A stretch of 64,000 nt of DNA from Sphingopyxis macrogoltabida (GTDB taxonomy: Bacteria > Pseudomonadota > Alphaproteobacteria > Sphingomonadales > Sphingomonadaceae), in the NCBI RefSeq assembly GCF_001314325.1, contig NZ_CP009429.1, positions 2,914,501-2,978,500 of the forward strand. The letters are read 5' to 3'. A program made the translations under genes and the position numbers. A model generated the notes under the pieces. The model was given only the letters and a program-made list of their open reading frames with translations. It searched no databases and was not told the DNA's origin. Positions 16,205-25,259 of the stretch are shown in pieces (position 1 is the stretch's first letter; each line of letters opens with the position of its first letter).

Positions 16205-19200
16205 TGCGCCTCCAGCGGCGTATCTTTGTGTTTGTCGCGCGGTCCCATCAGCCGCTTCGCGCGGTCGCCGAGCTTGCGGCAGACGACGTAGAAGATCGGC
16301 GTGAAGATCAGCCCGAAGATGGTGACTCCGAGCATGCCGAAGGTCACCGCGGTGCCCAGCGCCTGCCGCATCTCCTGCCCCGGCCCGCTCGCAATCGCGA
16401 GCGGGATCACGCCGAAGATGAAGGCAAAGCTGGTCATCAGGATCGGCCGCAGACGCGAGCGCGCCGCGTGGACCGCCGCGTCGAGCGGGCTCATCCCGTC
16501 CTGTTCCTCGGCCTGCTTGGCGAATTCGACGATCAGGATCGCATTCTTCGCGGCGAGCGCGATGAGCACGACCAGCCCGACCTGCGTCAGGATGTTGTTG
16601 TCCATCCCGCGCAGGTTCACGCCGAGCATCGCCGCAAGGATACACATCGGCACGATCAGGATGACCGCGAGGGGCAGCGGCAGCGATTCATATTGCGCCG
16701 CAAGCACGAGGAAGACGAACACCACCGCGAGCAGGAAGATCAGCACCGCGCTGCTCCCCGCCGCCTTTTCCTGATAGGCGAGGCCGGTCCATTCATAGGC
16801 GAACCCAGCGGGCAGCGTCTTCGCCGCCAGCCCTTCCATCGCGGTCAGCGCCGCGCCCGACGAGACGCCCGGCGCCGCCTGTCCCTGCAGTTCGACCGCA
16901 GGGAACAGATTGTAGCGCACGACGCGCGTCGGCCCGCTGTCGTTGCGGAAGGTCGCGACCGACGACAAAGGCACCATCTCGCCCGACGTCGAACGCACCT
17001 GCAGGCGGCCGACGTCCTCGATCTTGCTGCGCGCCGACGGTTCGGCCTGCGCGGTCACGCGGAAGGTGCGGCCGAGGAAGTTGAAGTCGTTGACATAGGT
17101 CGACGCCAGATAGGTGCCGAGCGCCGAGTAGACCTGCGTCGGGTCGACGCCCAGGATCTGCGCCTTGTCGCGGTCAACCTCGGCGAAGATGCGCGGGCTA
17201 CCGGTGTTGAAGAGCGAGAAGACCTGCGTCACCTCGGGCACCTGCTGCGCCCCGCCCATCATCGCCATCGTGGCCTGTTCGAGCTCGCGATAGCTTTCGC
17301 CGCCGCGCGCCTGCAGCATCATCGTGAAACCGTTGCCGTTGCCGAGACCCTGCACCGCGGGCGGTGCGATGACGAAGGCATTGGCTTCGGGGAGCGCATT
17401 GGCGAGCGCGCCCGAAAGCTGTCCCGACAGCGCTGCGGCGCTCAAATCCTTGCCGCGTTCTTCCCAGTCCTTCAGGCGGATGAACATCGTACCGGCGTTC
17501 GATGCGGTCGAGAAACTCGACCCGTCGAGCCCCGAAAAGGCGGCGATACTCTCGACCCCGTCGATGCCCGACACAGCGGTCCGCGCCCGTGCCAAGACCT
17601 CGCTCGTGCGGTCGAGCGACGCGCCCGGCGGCAACTGGACGACGCCGATCAGCACGCCCTGATCCTGGTCGGGGATGAACCCCGTCGGGGTCGCGGTCAG
17701 GCGCCAGCCGGTGAAGGCGAGCAGCACCGCATAGATAACCAGCATCATCCCGGTCTTGCGGATCAGCGACGCCGTCGTGCGGCCATAGCGGTCGGACAGC
17801 TTGTCGAAGCCGCTATTGAACTTGTCCGCGGCGCGGCGGACGAAGCGCATCACCGGGTTCTTCGGCTCCGCATGATGCTCCTCGTGCGGCTTCAGGAACA
17901 ATGCCGCCATCGCCGGCGACAGGGTCAGCGAAGTCAGCAGCGAAAAGACCGTCGCCGCGGCAATCGTCACCGCGAACTGCTGGTAGAAAATGCCCGGAAT
18001 GCCGGGAACGAAGGCCGTCGGCACAAACACCGCGACGAGCACCAGCCCGATCGCGATCAGCGCGCCCGACACCTCGCCCATCGTCCGGTGCGCCGCCTCG
18101 CGCGGGGTCAGCCCCTCGCGGATATGTTTCTCGACCGCCTCGACGACGACGATCGCGTCGTCGACGACGATGCCGACCGCGAGCACCAGCGCAAACAGCG
18201 AGAGCGAATTGATCGAGAAACCGAGCGCGAGTTGGACCGCGAAGGTGCCGACGAGCGCGACCGGAATCGCGACGATCGGGATGATCGCGGCGCGCCAGGT
18301 CTGGAGGAACACCAGCACGACGAGCACGACGAGCACAATCGCCTCGAGCAGCGTTTCCTGCACCGCGGTTACCGACGCCTGGACATATTCGGTCGGGTTG
18401 AACGGAATCTCATATTCGAGTCCCGGCGGGAAATCCTTCGATGCGTCCTGGACTTCCTTGAGCACCAGGTTGGCGGCGTTGAGCGCGTTGGCGCCGGGCT
18501 GTTGGATCACCGCCATGCCGATGCCCTTTTGCCCGTTGAACACGCCGCGCACGCCATAGTCCTGCGCGCCGAGTTCGACGCGCGCGACGTCCTTCAGGCG
18601 GGTGATCGCGCCGTTCGTCGTGTCGGTCTTGACGACGACATTCTGGAACTGTTCGGGCGTGACGAGGCGTCCGGGGACTTCGACCGGCAATTCGAAGGCA
18701 GGATTGCCCTTGCCATAGGGCGGCGCGCCGACCGAGCCGCCGGCAACCTGGACGTTCTGGCTCTGCAGCGCGGCGACGATTTCGGTCGCGGTCATGTTGC
18801 GCGCCGCTGCCTTGTCGGGGTCGATCCAGACGCGCATCGAATAGAAGCCGCCGCCGAAAATCTGCACGCCGCCGACGCCCTCGAGCCGCAGCAGGCGGTC
18901 GCGCAGCGTCGAGTTCGCATAGTTGCCGACATAATCGATATCGATCGCCGGATCGGTCGACTTCAGCGCGACGATCATCAGGAAGCCCGATTCCTGCTTG
19001 TTCACCTGCACGCCGATCTGGCGCACCTGTTCGGGCAGCCGCGGTTCGGCGAGCGCGACGCGGTTCTGCACCAGCACCTGCGCGGCATCGAGATCAGTGC
19101 CGGGCTGGAAGGTGACGGTGATCTGCGCCGCCCCCTGCGTTGACGACGACTGGATATACAGCATATTCTCGACGCCGTTGATCTCCTGCTCCAGCGTCGA

Positions 19201-19392
19201 GGCGACCGTTTCGGCGATCGTGTCGGGCGAAGCGCCGGGATAGGCGGCGTTGATGCTGATCGTCGGCGGGGCGATCTCAGGATATTGGGCGAGCGGAAGC
19301 TGCGGATAGGCGAAGGCGCCGATCAGCGTGATGAAGATCGCGATGACCGCCGCGAAGATCGGGCGGTCGACGAAAAAGCGGCTGAAATTCAC
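16201..19392 (-). CDS. RND multidrug efflux transporter, HAE-1 family
   Basis: A 1063-residue inner-membrane pump of usual AcrB/MexF length. It expels hydrophobic or amphiphilic compounds using the proton gradient. The N-terminus (MNFSRFFVDRPIFAAVIA) is typical, the TM4 proton-relay pair is in VGIVVDDAIVVVEAVE, and the TM10 lysine is in LAAKNAILIVEFAKQ. The start overlaps the adaptor stop. The N-terminal half resembles MexF more than AcrB by eye, but no substrate can be inferred. The operon order adaptor-pump-channel and a divergent TetR are as in MexEF-OprN and AcrAB systems. Confidence 0.93.
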   Translation of the reverse strand: MNFSRFFVDRPIFAAVIAIFITLIGAFAYPQLPLAQYPEIAPPTISINAAYPGASPDTIAETVASTLEQEINGVENMLYIQSSSTQGAAQITVTFQPGTDLDAAQVLVQNRVALAEPRLPEQVRQIGVQVNKQESGFLMIVALKSTDPAIDIDYVGNYANSTLRDRLLRLEGVGGVQIFGGGFYSMRVWIDPDKAAARNMTATEIVAALQSQNVQVAGGSVGAPPYGKGNPAFELPVEVPGRLVTPEQFQNVVVKTDTTNGAITRLKDVARVELGAQDYGVRGVFNGQKGIGMAVIQQPGANALNAANLVLKEVQDASKDFPPGLEYEIPFNPTEYVQASVTAVQETLLEAIVLVVLVVLVFLQTWRAAIIPIVAIPVALVGTFAVQLALGFSINSLSLFALVLAVGIVVDDAIVVVEAVEKHIREGLTPREAAHRTMGEVSGALIAIGLVLVAVFVPTAFVPGIPGIFYQQFAVTIAAATVFSLLTSLTLSPAMAALFLKPHEEHHAEPKNPVMRFVRRAADKFNSGFDKLSDRYGRTTASLIRKTGMMLVIYAVLLAFTGWRLTATPTGFIPDQDQGVLIGVVQLPPGASLDRTSEVLARARTAVSGIDGVESIAAFSGLDGSSFSTASNAGTMFIRLKDWEERGKDLSAAALSGQLSGALANALPEANAFVIAPPAVQGLGNGNGFTMMLQARGGESYRELEQATMAMMGGAQQVPEVTQVFSLFNTGSPRIFAEVDRDKAQILGVDPTQVYSALGTYLASTYVNDFNFLGRTFRVTAQAEPSARSKIEDVGRLQVRSTSGEMVPLSSVATFRNDSGPTRVVRYNLFPAVELQGQAAPGVSSGAALTAMEGLAAKTLPAGFAYEWTGLAYQEKAAGSSAVLIFLLAVVFVFLVLAAQYESLPLPLAVILIVPMCILAAMLGVNLRGMDNNILTQVGLVVLIALAAKNAILIVEFAKQAEEQDGMSPLDAAVHAARSRLRPILMTSFAFIFGVIPLAIASGPGQEMRQALGTAVTFGMLGVTIFGLIFTPIFYVVCRKLGDRAKRLMGPRDKHKDTPLEAQ

Positions 19393-20576
19393 TTGCCGGC
19401 TTCCTTGTTCGCCGGCGCCTTCTTCGCCTGCCCTGCCGGTGCTGCAACCTTGGGCATCAGCACCTTGCCGTCAGGCGCGATCCGGCCCTGCTGCGTCTTG
19501 ACCGGCTTGCCCGGCATCGCGCGCTGGATGCCGTTGACGATGACGCGGTCCTTGGCGGTCACGCCCGAACGGATCACGCGCAGCCCGTCCACGACAGGGC
19601 CGAGTTCGACCGGACGCGCCTGCACCACGTCCTTGGGCCCGACGACATAGACGAGGCGGCGGGCGGCGTCGGTGACGATCGCCGTATCGGGCAGCAGGAT
19701 CGCGGACCGCGGCGCCGACGCCGCGAGCTGGAGCTGGCCGAACAGGCCGGGGCGCAGCTTGCCGTCGGGGTTCTGGACGACCGCGCGCACGGCGATCGTG
19801 CCCGATCCGTTGCTCAGGGCATTGTCGACGAAGTCGATCCGCCCGTTCAGGCGGTAATCGTCTTCGCCCTGCAACCGGATGCGCACCGGCGAGCCGTCGA
19901 TCGTGTCGCCGCGCCGCTCATATTCGAGCAGGCTCGCTTCCGATCCCTGGAAGGTGAAGTGCAACGGATTGGTCGACACGATCGTCGTCAGGATCGTCTG
20001 GTCGGCGGTGACCGAGTTGCCGGGGTCGACCAGCCGCTGCGACACGCGGCCCGAAATCGGCGCGGTCACGCGGGTGAAGCCGACGTTGAGCTCGGCACCG
20101 CGAATCGCGGCGCGATTGGCCGCGACATCGGCCTCGCCCGTCCGTACCGCGGCGCGGCGCTGTTCGACCTCTTCCTTGCTCGCTGCCTGCGACGCCGCGA
20201 GCGTTTCCGAACGCGCGAGTTCGGTGCGCGCGTTGGCGAGCGTCGCCTGCGCGCGGGCCAATTGGGCGCGCGCCTGATCGAGCGTCGCCTGCGACGGGCG
20301 CGCGTCGATGGTGAACAGCAATTGCCCGGCGCGCACATATTGGCCGTCGGTGAAATGGGCGCGCTGCAGATAGCCCGAGGCGCGCGGCCGCACCTCGACG
20401 CTGGAGACGGCTTCGAAGCGGCCGACATAATCGTCCCATTCGGTGACCTCGCGGACGAGCGGGGCCGCGACGGTCACGGGCAAGGCGGGAGGCCCGCCCT
20501 GCTGGTCGCCGCCGCCCGAACAGGCGGTCAGCAGCAGCGAAAGAAAGATTACGGGCGCGAGGAAGGGAGAGCGCAT
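19389..20576 (-). CDS. RND efflux periplasmic adaptor (membrane fusion lipoprotein)
   Basis: The start MRSPFLAPV gives 395 residues with a signal peptide ending in lipobox L-T-A-C (Cys about residue 18); upstream in-frame ATGs would destroy the signal. Features are the lipoyl halves (VEVRPRASGYLQRAHFTDGQ and FTRVTAPISGRVSQR), a helical hairpin between them (DQARAQLARAQATLANA) and the beta-barrel and membrane-proximal domains after residue 190. The C-terminus is Ala/Lys-rich (AGQAKKAPANKEAGK). It docks the RND pump to the outer-membrane channel. It is the first gene of the operon and faces the TetR gene. Confidence 0.9.
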   Translation of the reverse strand: MRSPFLAPVIFLSLLLTACSGGGDQQGGPPALPVTVAAPLVREVTEWDDYVGRFEAVSSVEVRPRASGYLQRAHFTDGQYVRAGQLLFTIDARPSQATLDQARAQLARAQATLANARTELARSETLAASQAASKEEVEQRRAAVRTGEADVAANRAAIRGAELNVGFTRVTAPISGRVSQRLVDPGNSVTADQTILTTIVSTNPLHFTFQGSEASLLEYERRGDTIDGSPVRIRLQGEDDYRLNGRIDFVDNALSNGSGTIAVRAVVQNPDGKLRPGLFGQLQLAASAPRSAILLPDTAIVTDAARRLVYVVGPKDVVQARPVELGPVVDGLRVIRSGVTAKDRVIVNGIQRAMPGKPVKTQQGRIAPDGKVLMPKVAAPAGQAKKAPANKEAGK

Positions 20577-20684
20577 GGTTTTGGACCTATGTCTTTTTTC
20601 TAGGGGCATGTTCCGACATCGCGCCGCAGGGAGGGGGGAAGCGCAGCACGATGCCGGACAATGCCGACTAATGCCCAAGCCGAA

Positions 20685-20708
20685 ATAAGTCAACAGATGT
20701 TGATTTAT
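20685..20708. promoter_or_regulatory. Palindromic operator between efflux operon and TetR
   Basis: A nearly perfect inverted repeat: ATAAG TCAACA, centre GA, TGTTGA TTTAT, with one mismatch over eleven paired positions. It lies 26 bases before the TetR start and 108 bases before the adaptor start. TetR-family repressors with such divergent placement usually bind here and control both directions. Confidence 0.7.
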
Positions 20709-20734
20709 GTCCAGACCCGTGCAAAGGCGCCACC

Positions 20735-21319
20735 ATGGAGCGGACCACATCCATCAAAAAGCGCGATGCCGCGGCGACGCGCAGCGCGATCCTGTCGGCG
20801 GCGCAACAGCGTTTCCTGCGTGAAAGCTATGACAGCGTCGGGCTGCGCGATATCGCCGGCGACGCCGGTGTCGATGTCGCATTGATCGGCCGCTATTTCG
20901 GCGGCAAGGAAGGGCTGTTCCGCGAGGTCGTCACCCATGACGACCGGCCGGGCATGTTTCGCGAACCCAAGAACATCGCCGAACTGCCTGCCTATCTCGC
21001 CCGCCTCGTCGCCGAGGATGGGAGCGACGACCGGCAGAAGCGCATGGAAATGTTCATCATCATGCTGCGTTCGGCCTCTTCGCCCAAGGCGAGCGAGATC
21101 ATCCGCGACCTCGTCCATCTCGACGTCCTCGGGCCGCTCGCCGAACTGATCGGCGGCGATCACAGCGAGTTGCGCGCCAACATGCTGCTCGCGATCCTGA
21201 TGGGCATTGGCGTATTGTCGACGATCATGCGGGTCGACAATTTCGGCGGCAGCGGCGCCGAGCGCGACGAATGCACCGAACGCTTCCGCTGCCTGTTCGA
21301 GGCGGCGCTAACCTGCTGA
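20735..21319 (+). CDS. TetR-family repressor of the efflux operon
   Basis: A 194-residue protein with an N-terminal TetR helix-turn-helix (ILSAAQQRFLRESYDSVGLR then IAGDAGVDVALIGRYFGGKEGL, residues about 20-60), in which the recognition helix ends in the typical YFGGKEGLF. The rest is a helical ligand-binding domain without a specific signature. Divergent from the adaptor gene with a palindrome between them. It likely represses the pump and itself until a substrate is bound. Confidence 0.88.
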   Translation: MERTTSIKKRDAAATRSAILSAAQQRFLRESYDSVGLRDIAGDAGVDVALIGRYFGGKEGLFREVVTHDDRPGMFREPKNIAELPAYLARLVAEDGSDDRQKRMEMFIIMLRSASSPKASEIIRDLVHLDVLGPLAELIGGDHSELRANMLLAILMGIGVLSTIMRVDNFGGSGAERDECTERFRCLFEAALTC

Positions 21320-21334
21320 CGCCATGTCCCGGCA

Positions 21335-22339
21335 TCAATAGAGATTGTCCTTATAATCCTTGGCGAGGCCGCGCTCCATCAGGCCCGGCACCGATACGAA
21401 GGCACCGGCCAGCCGCGCCGCGAGCCCCTTGTCCTTGTTGAGCCGCACATGGTCGGCGAACATTCTGGCCGGCCGGATATCGCCGGGCGCTGCGGCCGCG
21501 GGCCACAGCCGCGCGCGACCGAGCGCCGCGCTGGCGCGCATCTCCATCGTCACATCGTCGATGCGCGCCGCCAGCAGCGGCGTCTTGTCACGAACCGCAA
21601 AGGCCGCCCGCGCCGATTCGTCGGCGGTCAGCCGGGCCTGCCCCCGCACCGACACCACCCCCGTCGATCCGGGAATCAGCAACGCCGCAGCGATTCGCGG
21701 CTGGACGACGATGTTGCGAAAACTGTCGGCGCGGCGGTTGCCCGGCCGATCGGCAAACCAGAGCCCGCCGGCACCCATCCGCGCCATGCTACCCGCGGGA
21801 TCGCCCTTCGGGCTGAGGTCGGCGCCGCCGTCGGCATCGACCGTCGCAAGCGCCATGAAGCGACTCGCGTTGACGAAGCTGCCCGGATCGCCGGGCCACT
21901 CGCCGAGCGGCTCGGCCGACCAGAAATCGGAGCGGATGAGCGCCTTGGCGCAATGGCCGTAGCATTCCTCGATGGCGACGCGCAGGATGCCGCCATCGGT
22001 GCCGACGACGCGGCCGTTGATGCGCAAAGTTTCTCCGACGCCGGGAATGAGGAAAAGCGAACCGAATCCTGCGCCCGGCACCGCGAGTGCGGGATCGTCG
22101 ATCAGGTCGAGCGGTATCGCCAGCACGGCCGGGTCCGCGGCGGACGCAAAGCCCGGATCGCCGCCGCCGAGCGTGATCGCGATCCCCTGCCCGTCCCCGA
22201 ATCCGGCGAACATCAGCGGCGACGCGGCGAGCCAGCGCCGCGCGTTGGCATCGGCATGGTCGATCACCTTCAAATTGACCGGCGCCGGCGTCTTCCCGAT
22301 CACGCCCTCGAGCACCGCGAGGCTGTCGATGGCGCTCAT
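21335..22339 (-). CDS. Pyridoxamine 5'-phosphate oxidase family (split-barrel) protein
   Basis: A 334-residue protein. The C-terminal half shows the FMN-binding split-barrel pattern (residues about 155-260: FMALATVDADGGADLSPKGD, then LWFADRPGNRRADSFRNIV and VVSVRGQARLT). The N-terminal half carries further barrel-like sequence (VLAIPLDL, FLIPGVGETLRINGRVVG), so this is the long form with an added domain. Family members bind FMN, F420 or haem-like cofactors and reduce small molecules; the substrate is unknown. The start overlaps the stop of the upstream gene, and the pair lies behind a Fur-like box, which suggests iron-linked expression. Confidence 0.75.
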   Translation of the reverse strand: MSAIDSLAVLEGVIGKTPAPVNLKVIDHADANARRWLAASPLMFAGFGDGQGIAITLGGGDPGFASAADPAVLAIPLDLIDDPALAVPGAGFGSLFLIPGVGETLRINGRVVGTDGGILRVAIEECYGHCAKALIRSDFWSAEPLGEWPGDPGSFVNASRFMALATVDADGGADLSPKGDPAGSMARMGAGGLWFADRPGNRRADSFRNIVVQPRIAAALLIPGSTGVVSVRGQARLTADESARAAFAVRDKTPLLAARIDDVTMEMRASAALGRARLWPAAAAPGDIRPARMFADHVRLNKDKGLAARLAGAFVSVPGLMERGLAKDYKDNLY

Positions 22340-22725
22340 TGAAGGTCCCGCGGCGCAAGGGTGAGGAGGATTCGCGTCGAGCAGAGCGCACAGTCGAGCG
22401 CCGTGGCGGCGCCTTCTTTCGCGGCGAGGCAGCCCGGCACGCTTCCTCCTCCGCCGAGCAGCTTGGCAAGGCGTATTTCGTCTTCCGACAGCCCGTCCGC
22501 GCTGCCGACCGCGAAAGGATGGTCGAGCGCTTGTTCGTAAAGGTTGAGCAGACTGTCGAACGCCGCGGCGAGCATCGGGCAGCGCCGTTCCGACAACAAG
22601 GCGTGCAAGCGCGGTTGCGTCGCTTCGCCCTTGTCGCGCGCCGATCGCCAGCAGCGCGCCGCGGCCGTCGCCAATTCGGCCCGGTCGGGCGAAACCGCGG
22701 TGCCGTCGATCGCGACATGCATCAT
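22336..22725 (-). CDS. Hypothetical protein cotranscribed with the split-barrel gene
   Basis: A 129-residue protein; the ATG at 22725 has AAGGA seven bases upstream, while the ORF to 22818 runs through the palindromic box and is not used. It is helical, without signal peptide. Near the C-terminus there are three Cys (VPGCLAAKEGAATALDCALC), which could hold a metal or haem, but no known motif matches. It is the first gene of a two-gene operon under the palindrome. The function is unknown. Confidence 0.6.
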   Translation of the reverse strand: MMHVAIDGTAVSPDRAELATAAARCWRSARDKGEATQPRLHALLSERRCPMLAAAFDSLLNLYEQALDHPFAVGSADGLSEDEIRLAKLLGGGGSVPGCLAAKEGAATALDCALCSTRILLTLAPRDLQ

Positions 22726-22780
22726 CGTCTTTTCCTTCGTTTGCGGCCCCTCAAAACCCGTTACGAGGCCTATGTCATAT

Positions 22781-22797
22781 TTGCGAATGATTCGCAA
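22781..22797. promoter_or_regulatory. Perfect 17-bp palindrome resembling a Fur/iron box
   Basis: TTGCGAA TGA TTCGCAA is a perfect inverted repeat 56 bases before the start of the hypothetical/split-barrel operon. Its GCGAAT-x-ATTCGC core resembles Fur boxes of alphaproteobacteria and pseudomonads. The divergent diguanylate cyclase starts 144 bases away, so control of that gene is less likely. Confidence 0.6.
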
Positions 22798-22940
22798 TAA
22801 GTCATTCACCGGGACCAAGCCAATGATATTCCAGCCTGTTTCTGCGGGTGCGATTCTCTCCTCCTCGCCCGCTCCGGACCCGTCGCCGAAAAGCGCTGAA
22901 ACCCGCTTAAATCTAGCAACCAGCGCCCGTTAAACGTCGC

Positions 22941-24071
22941 ATGACCACAAAAGCGACATCATCGAACGAGCCGGTAGGGCGGCTCCTAGATTGGCTGGGG
23001 CTGCGCAACCCGCACGGCAACGCCCCGACGCAGGAGAGTCCGCCACCCGGCGCGCGGCCTGCCTCGCTCGACCTCGCGCGGCAGGCGCGGCAGCAACTCG
23101 CACAGGCGATCACCGGCTTCCTGCTCGATCATGATCTCGACATATCGGCGTCCAACCTGTCGCTTGCCCACGGCGTCTTTTCGGGCAGCAACCCCGGCCT
23201 CGCGCGGCAGATCAACGCGCGGATCGCATCGGGTGAGGGTATCACCCAGCAATGGCTCGACGAATTCGCCAAGGAAGAGGCGTCGGGGCTCGATCATAGC
23301 GAAATCGACCGCATCGTCGCTCGCCTCGAATCGAACCTCGACGCCTTCCAGACCCACACCAAAGCGGCGCGCAGCGTCACCAGCGACTATGGCAGCGAGC
23401 TCGAACGCCATGTCCTCGACCTCGAACAGGTACAAAAGACCGGGCAGCTCGTCTCGAGCCTCGCCGATCTTGCCAAGGCGATGCTCGAACGCACCCGCCG
23501 CGCCGAAGACGATATGCGCAAGAGCGAGGACGAAGCAAAGGCGCTGCGCCGCAGCCTCGCGCGCGCCAAGCGCGACGCCGAAATCGATTATCTGACCGGC
23601 CTGCCCAACCGCCGCGCCTTCGAGGTGCTGCTCGAACGCCACCATGCCGAAGCCCGCGCCGCCTGCGAACCGCTGAGCGTCGCCTTCTGCGACATCGACG
23701 AATTCAAACGCGTCAACGATATCCATGGGCATGAGGCCGGCGACCGCGTCATCAAGCTGATCGCCGACACGCTGTCGAAGATTTCGGACGATCATTGCCA
23801 TGTCGCGCGCCATGGCGGCGAGGAGTTCGTCATGCTGTTCCGCGGCCTCGCCCCCAGCGAAGCGGCGAAGCGGCTCGACGAGGCGCGCGAGCAGCTCGCC
23901 GAACGACGGCTGATCAACCGCAAGACCGACGAGCCGTTCGGCCAGATCACCTTCTCGGGCGGCGTGGCCGACGTCTTCGGCTATGGCGAGGTGCGCGAGG
24001 CGCTGAAAGCCGCCGACGAGGCGCTGTACCGCGCCAAGCAGGCCGGGCGGAACCGCATCGAACTCGCCTGA
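22941..24071 (+). CDS. Diguanylate cyclase (GGDEF), soluble
   Basis: A 376-residue protein that makes cyclic-di-GMP from GTP. The GGDEF domain spans about residues 205-376, with DYLTGLPNRRAFE, the metal and substrate region CDIDEFKRVNDIHGHEAGD, and the active site GGEEF (292-296). The inhibitory RxxD I-site expected at 283-286 is replaced by DDHC, so product inhibition there is probably lost. Residues 1-200 have no named domain; a helical region (190-212, rich in Lys/Glu/Arg) precedes the GGDEF domain and may be a dimerisation coiled coil. No membrane segments are seen. Confidence 0.88.
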   Translation: MTTKATSSNEPVGRLLDWLGLRNPHGNAPTQESPPPGARPASLDLARQARQQLAQAITGFLLDHDLDISASNLSLAHGVFSGSNPGLARQINARIASGEGITQQWLDEFAKEEASGLDHSEIDRIVARLESNLDAFQTHTKAARSVTSDYGSELERHVLDLEQVQKTGQLVSSLADLAKAMLERTRRAEDDMRKSEDEAKALRRSLARAKRDAEIDYLTGLPNRRAFEVLLERHHAEARAACEPLSVAFCDIDEFKRVNDIHGHEAGDRVIKLIADTLSKISDDHCHVARHGGEEFVMLFRGLAPSEAAKRLDEAREQLAERRLINRKTDEPFGQITFSGGVADVFGYGEVREALKAADEALYRAKQAGRNRIELA

Positions 24072-24080
24072 CGGCTGCGG

Positions 24081-25190
24081 TCAGGGAATCAGCACGACCT
24101 TGATGCAATCGCCGCGCGCCTGCGCGGCGATTGCCTCGTTGATCTGATCGAGCGGAAAGGTCTGGATCAGCCGGTCGAACGGGAAGCGCCCCGCGGCATG
24201 GTGCGCGATCAGCTCGGGAATGAAGACCTGCGGGTCGCTGTCGCCCTCGATGATCCCGATGATGCGGTGGCCGGGGGTCATCAGCGCCGCGATATTGACG
24301 TTGATCGACGCCTCGGCCTTTGCCGGCACGCCGACCAGCCCGATCGCGCCGTGGCTGCCGAGCGCCGCCAGCCCCGCCTCGATCACTTCGGTCCGGCCGC
24401 TGCTGTCGAAGGCGAAATCGACGCCTTCCGGAACGATCGCGCGGATCGCTTCGGCAATATCGCCGGCCGCCGGATCGATCACATGCGTCGCCCCGAGCTC
24501 TTTGGCGATCTCGCGGCGCGCTGCAACGGGTTCGACGAGGATGATCGGCGAGCAGCCCTGGATCACCGCGCCCATGACGGCAGCAAGACCGACCGGCCCG
24601 CCGCCGAAGATCGCGATGCTCGCACCCGCCGGACAAGCGAGTGAGCGCATCACGCCGCCCGCGCCGGTCTGGAACCCGCAGCCGAGCGGCCCCAGCAGTT
24701 CGAGCGGCGCGGCGCTGCCGGTCACTTTGACGACGTTGCGCGCGCGCGTAATCGCGTGGCTCGCGAACGAAGACTGGCCGAAGAAATGCGACCCTACGGG
24801 CCCCTCGCCGTCCGCCCATGATTTCGAGCCGTCCTCGAGCCGCATCCCCGCATAGTTCAGCGGCACGAAGCTGCGGCAATAGCTCGGCAGTCCTTCGTCG
24901 CAGCGCGGACAGGTGCCGCAGCTCGAAAAGCCGAGCACGACCTGATCGCCGACTGCGAGCCCCTCGACCCCTTCGCCGACCGCCTCGATCACCCCCGCCC
25001 CTTCATGCCCGAGTACCGCGGGCAGTTGATAGGGGACGAACTGGTCGCGAAAGATCAGGTCGGTGTGGCAAAGCCCCACCCCGGCGATGCGCACGAGCAC
25101 CTCGCCCGCGCGCGGGCTCTCCAGTTCGAGTTCTTCGACCGAAAAATCGGCGTGCGGCGCGCGCGCCACGGCTGCGGTGGCCTGGGTCAT
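24081..25190 (-). CDS. Zinc-dependent alcohol dehydrogenase, aryl-alcohol dehydrogenase type
   Basis: A 369-residue medium-chain dehydrogenase. It oxidises an alcohol (or reduces an aldehyde) with NAD(P). Catalytic zinc residues are C41, H62 and E63 (GHEG); structural zinc Cys are C91, C94, C97 and C105. The Rossmann motif is FGGGPVG (about 190-200). The middle (HFFGQSSFASHAI, ARNVVKV) matches benzyl-alcohol dehydrogenases such as XylB. It is the last gene of the leftward cluster, separated from the Rieske gene by 69 bases, so it could be a member of the pathway or have its own promoter. Confidence 0.82.
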   Translation of the reverse strand: MTQATAAVARAPHADFSVEELELESPRAGEVLVRIAGVGLCHTDLIFRDQFVPYQLPAVLGHEGAGVIEAVGEGVEGLAVGDQVVLGFSSCGTCPRCDEGLPSYCRSFVPLNYAGMRLEDGSKSWADGEGPVGSHFFGQSSFASHAITRARNVVKVTGSAAPLELLGPLGCGFQTGAGGVMRSLACPAGASIAIFGGGPVGLAAVMGAVIQGCSPIILVEPVAARREIAKELGATHVIDPAAGDIAEAIRAIVPEGVDFAFDSSGRTEVIEAGLAALGSHGAIGLVGVPAKAEASINVNIAALMTPGHRIIGIIEGDSDPQVFIPELIAHHAAGRFPFDRLIQTFPLDQINEAIAAQARGDCIKVVLIP

Positions 25191-25259
25191 CCTCTTCTCC
25201 TGTTTTTGGTCGTGTAGCGGCGGCGTCCGCGGACGGCAATCGCCGCGCGCCCTGCCCCG

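Noticed and set aside
16204..19143. A 979-codon forward frame opposite the RND pump
   Set aside because: Antisense shadow of an unmistakable HAE-1 transporter; Arg/His-rich composition without domains.
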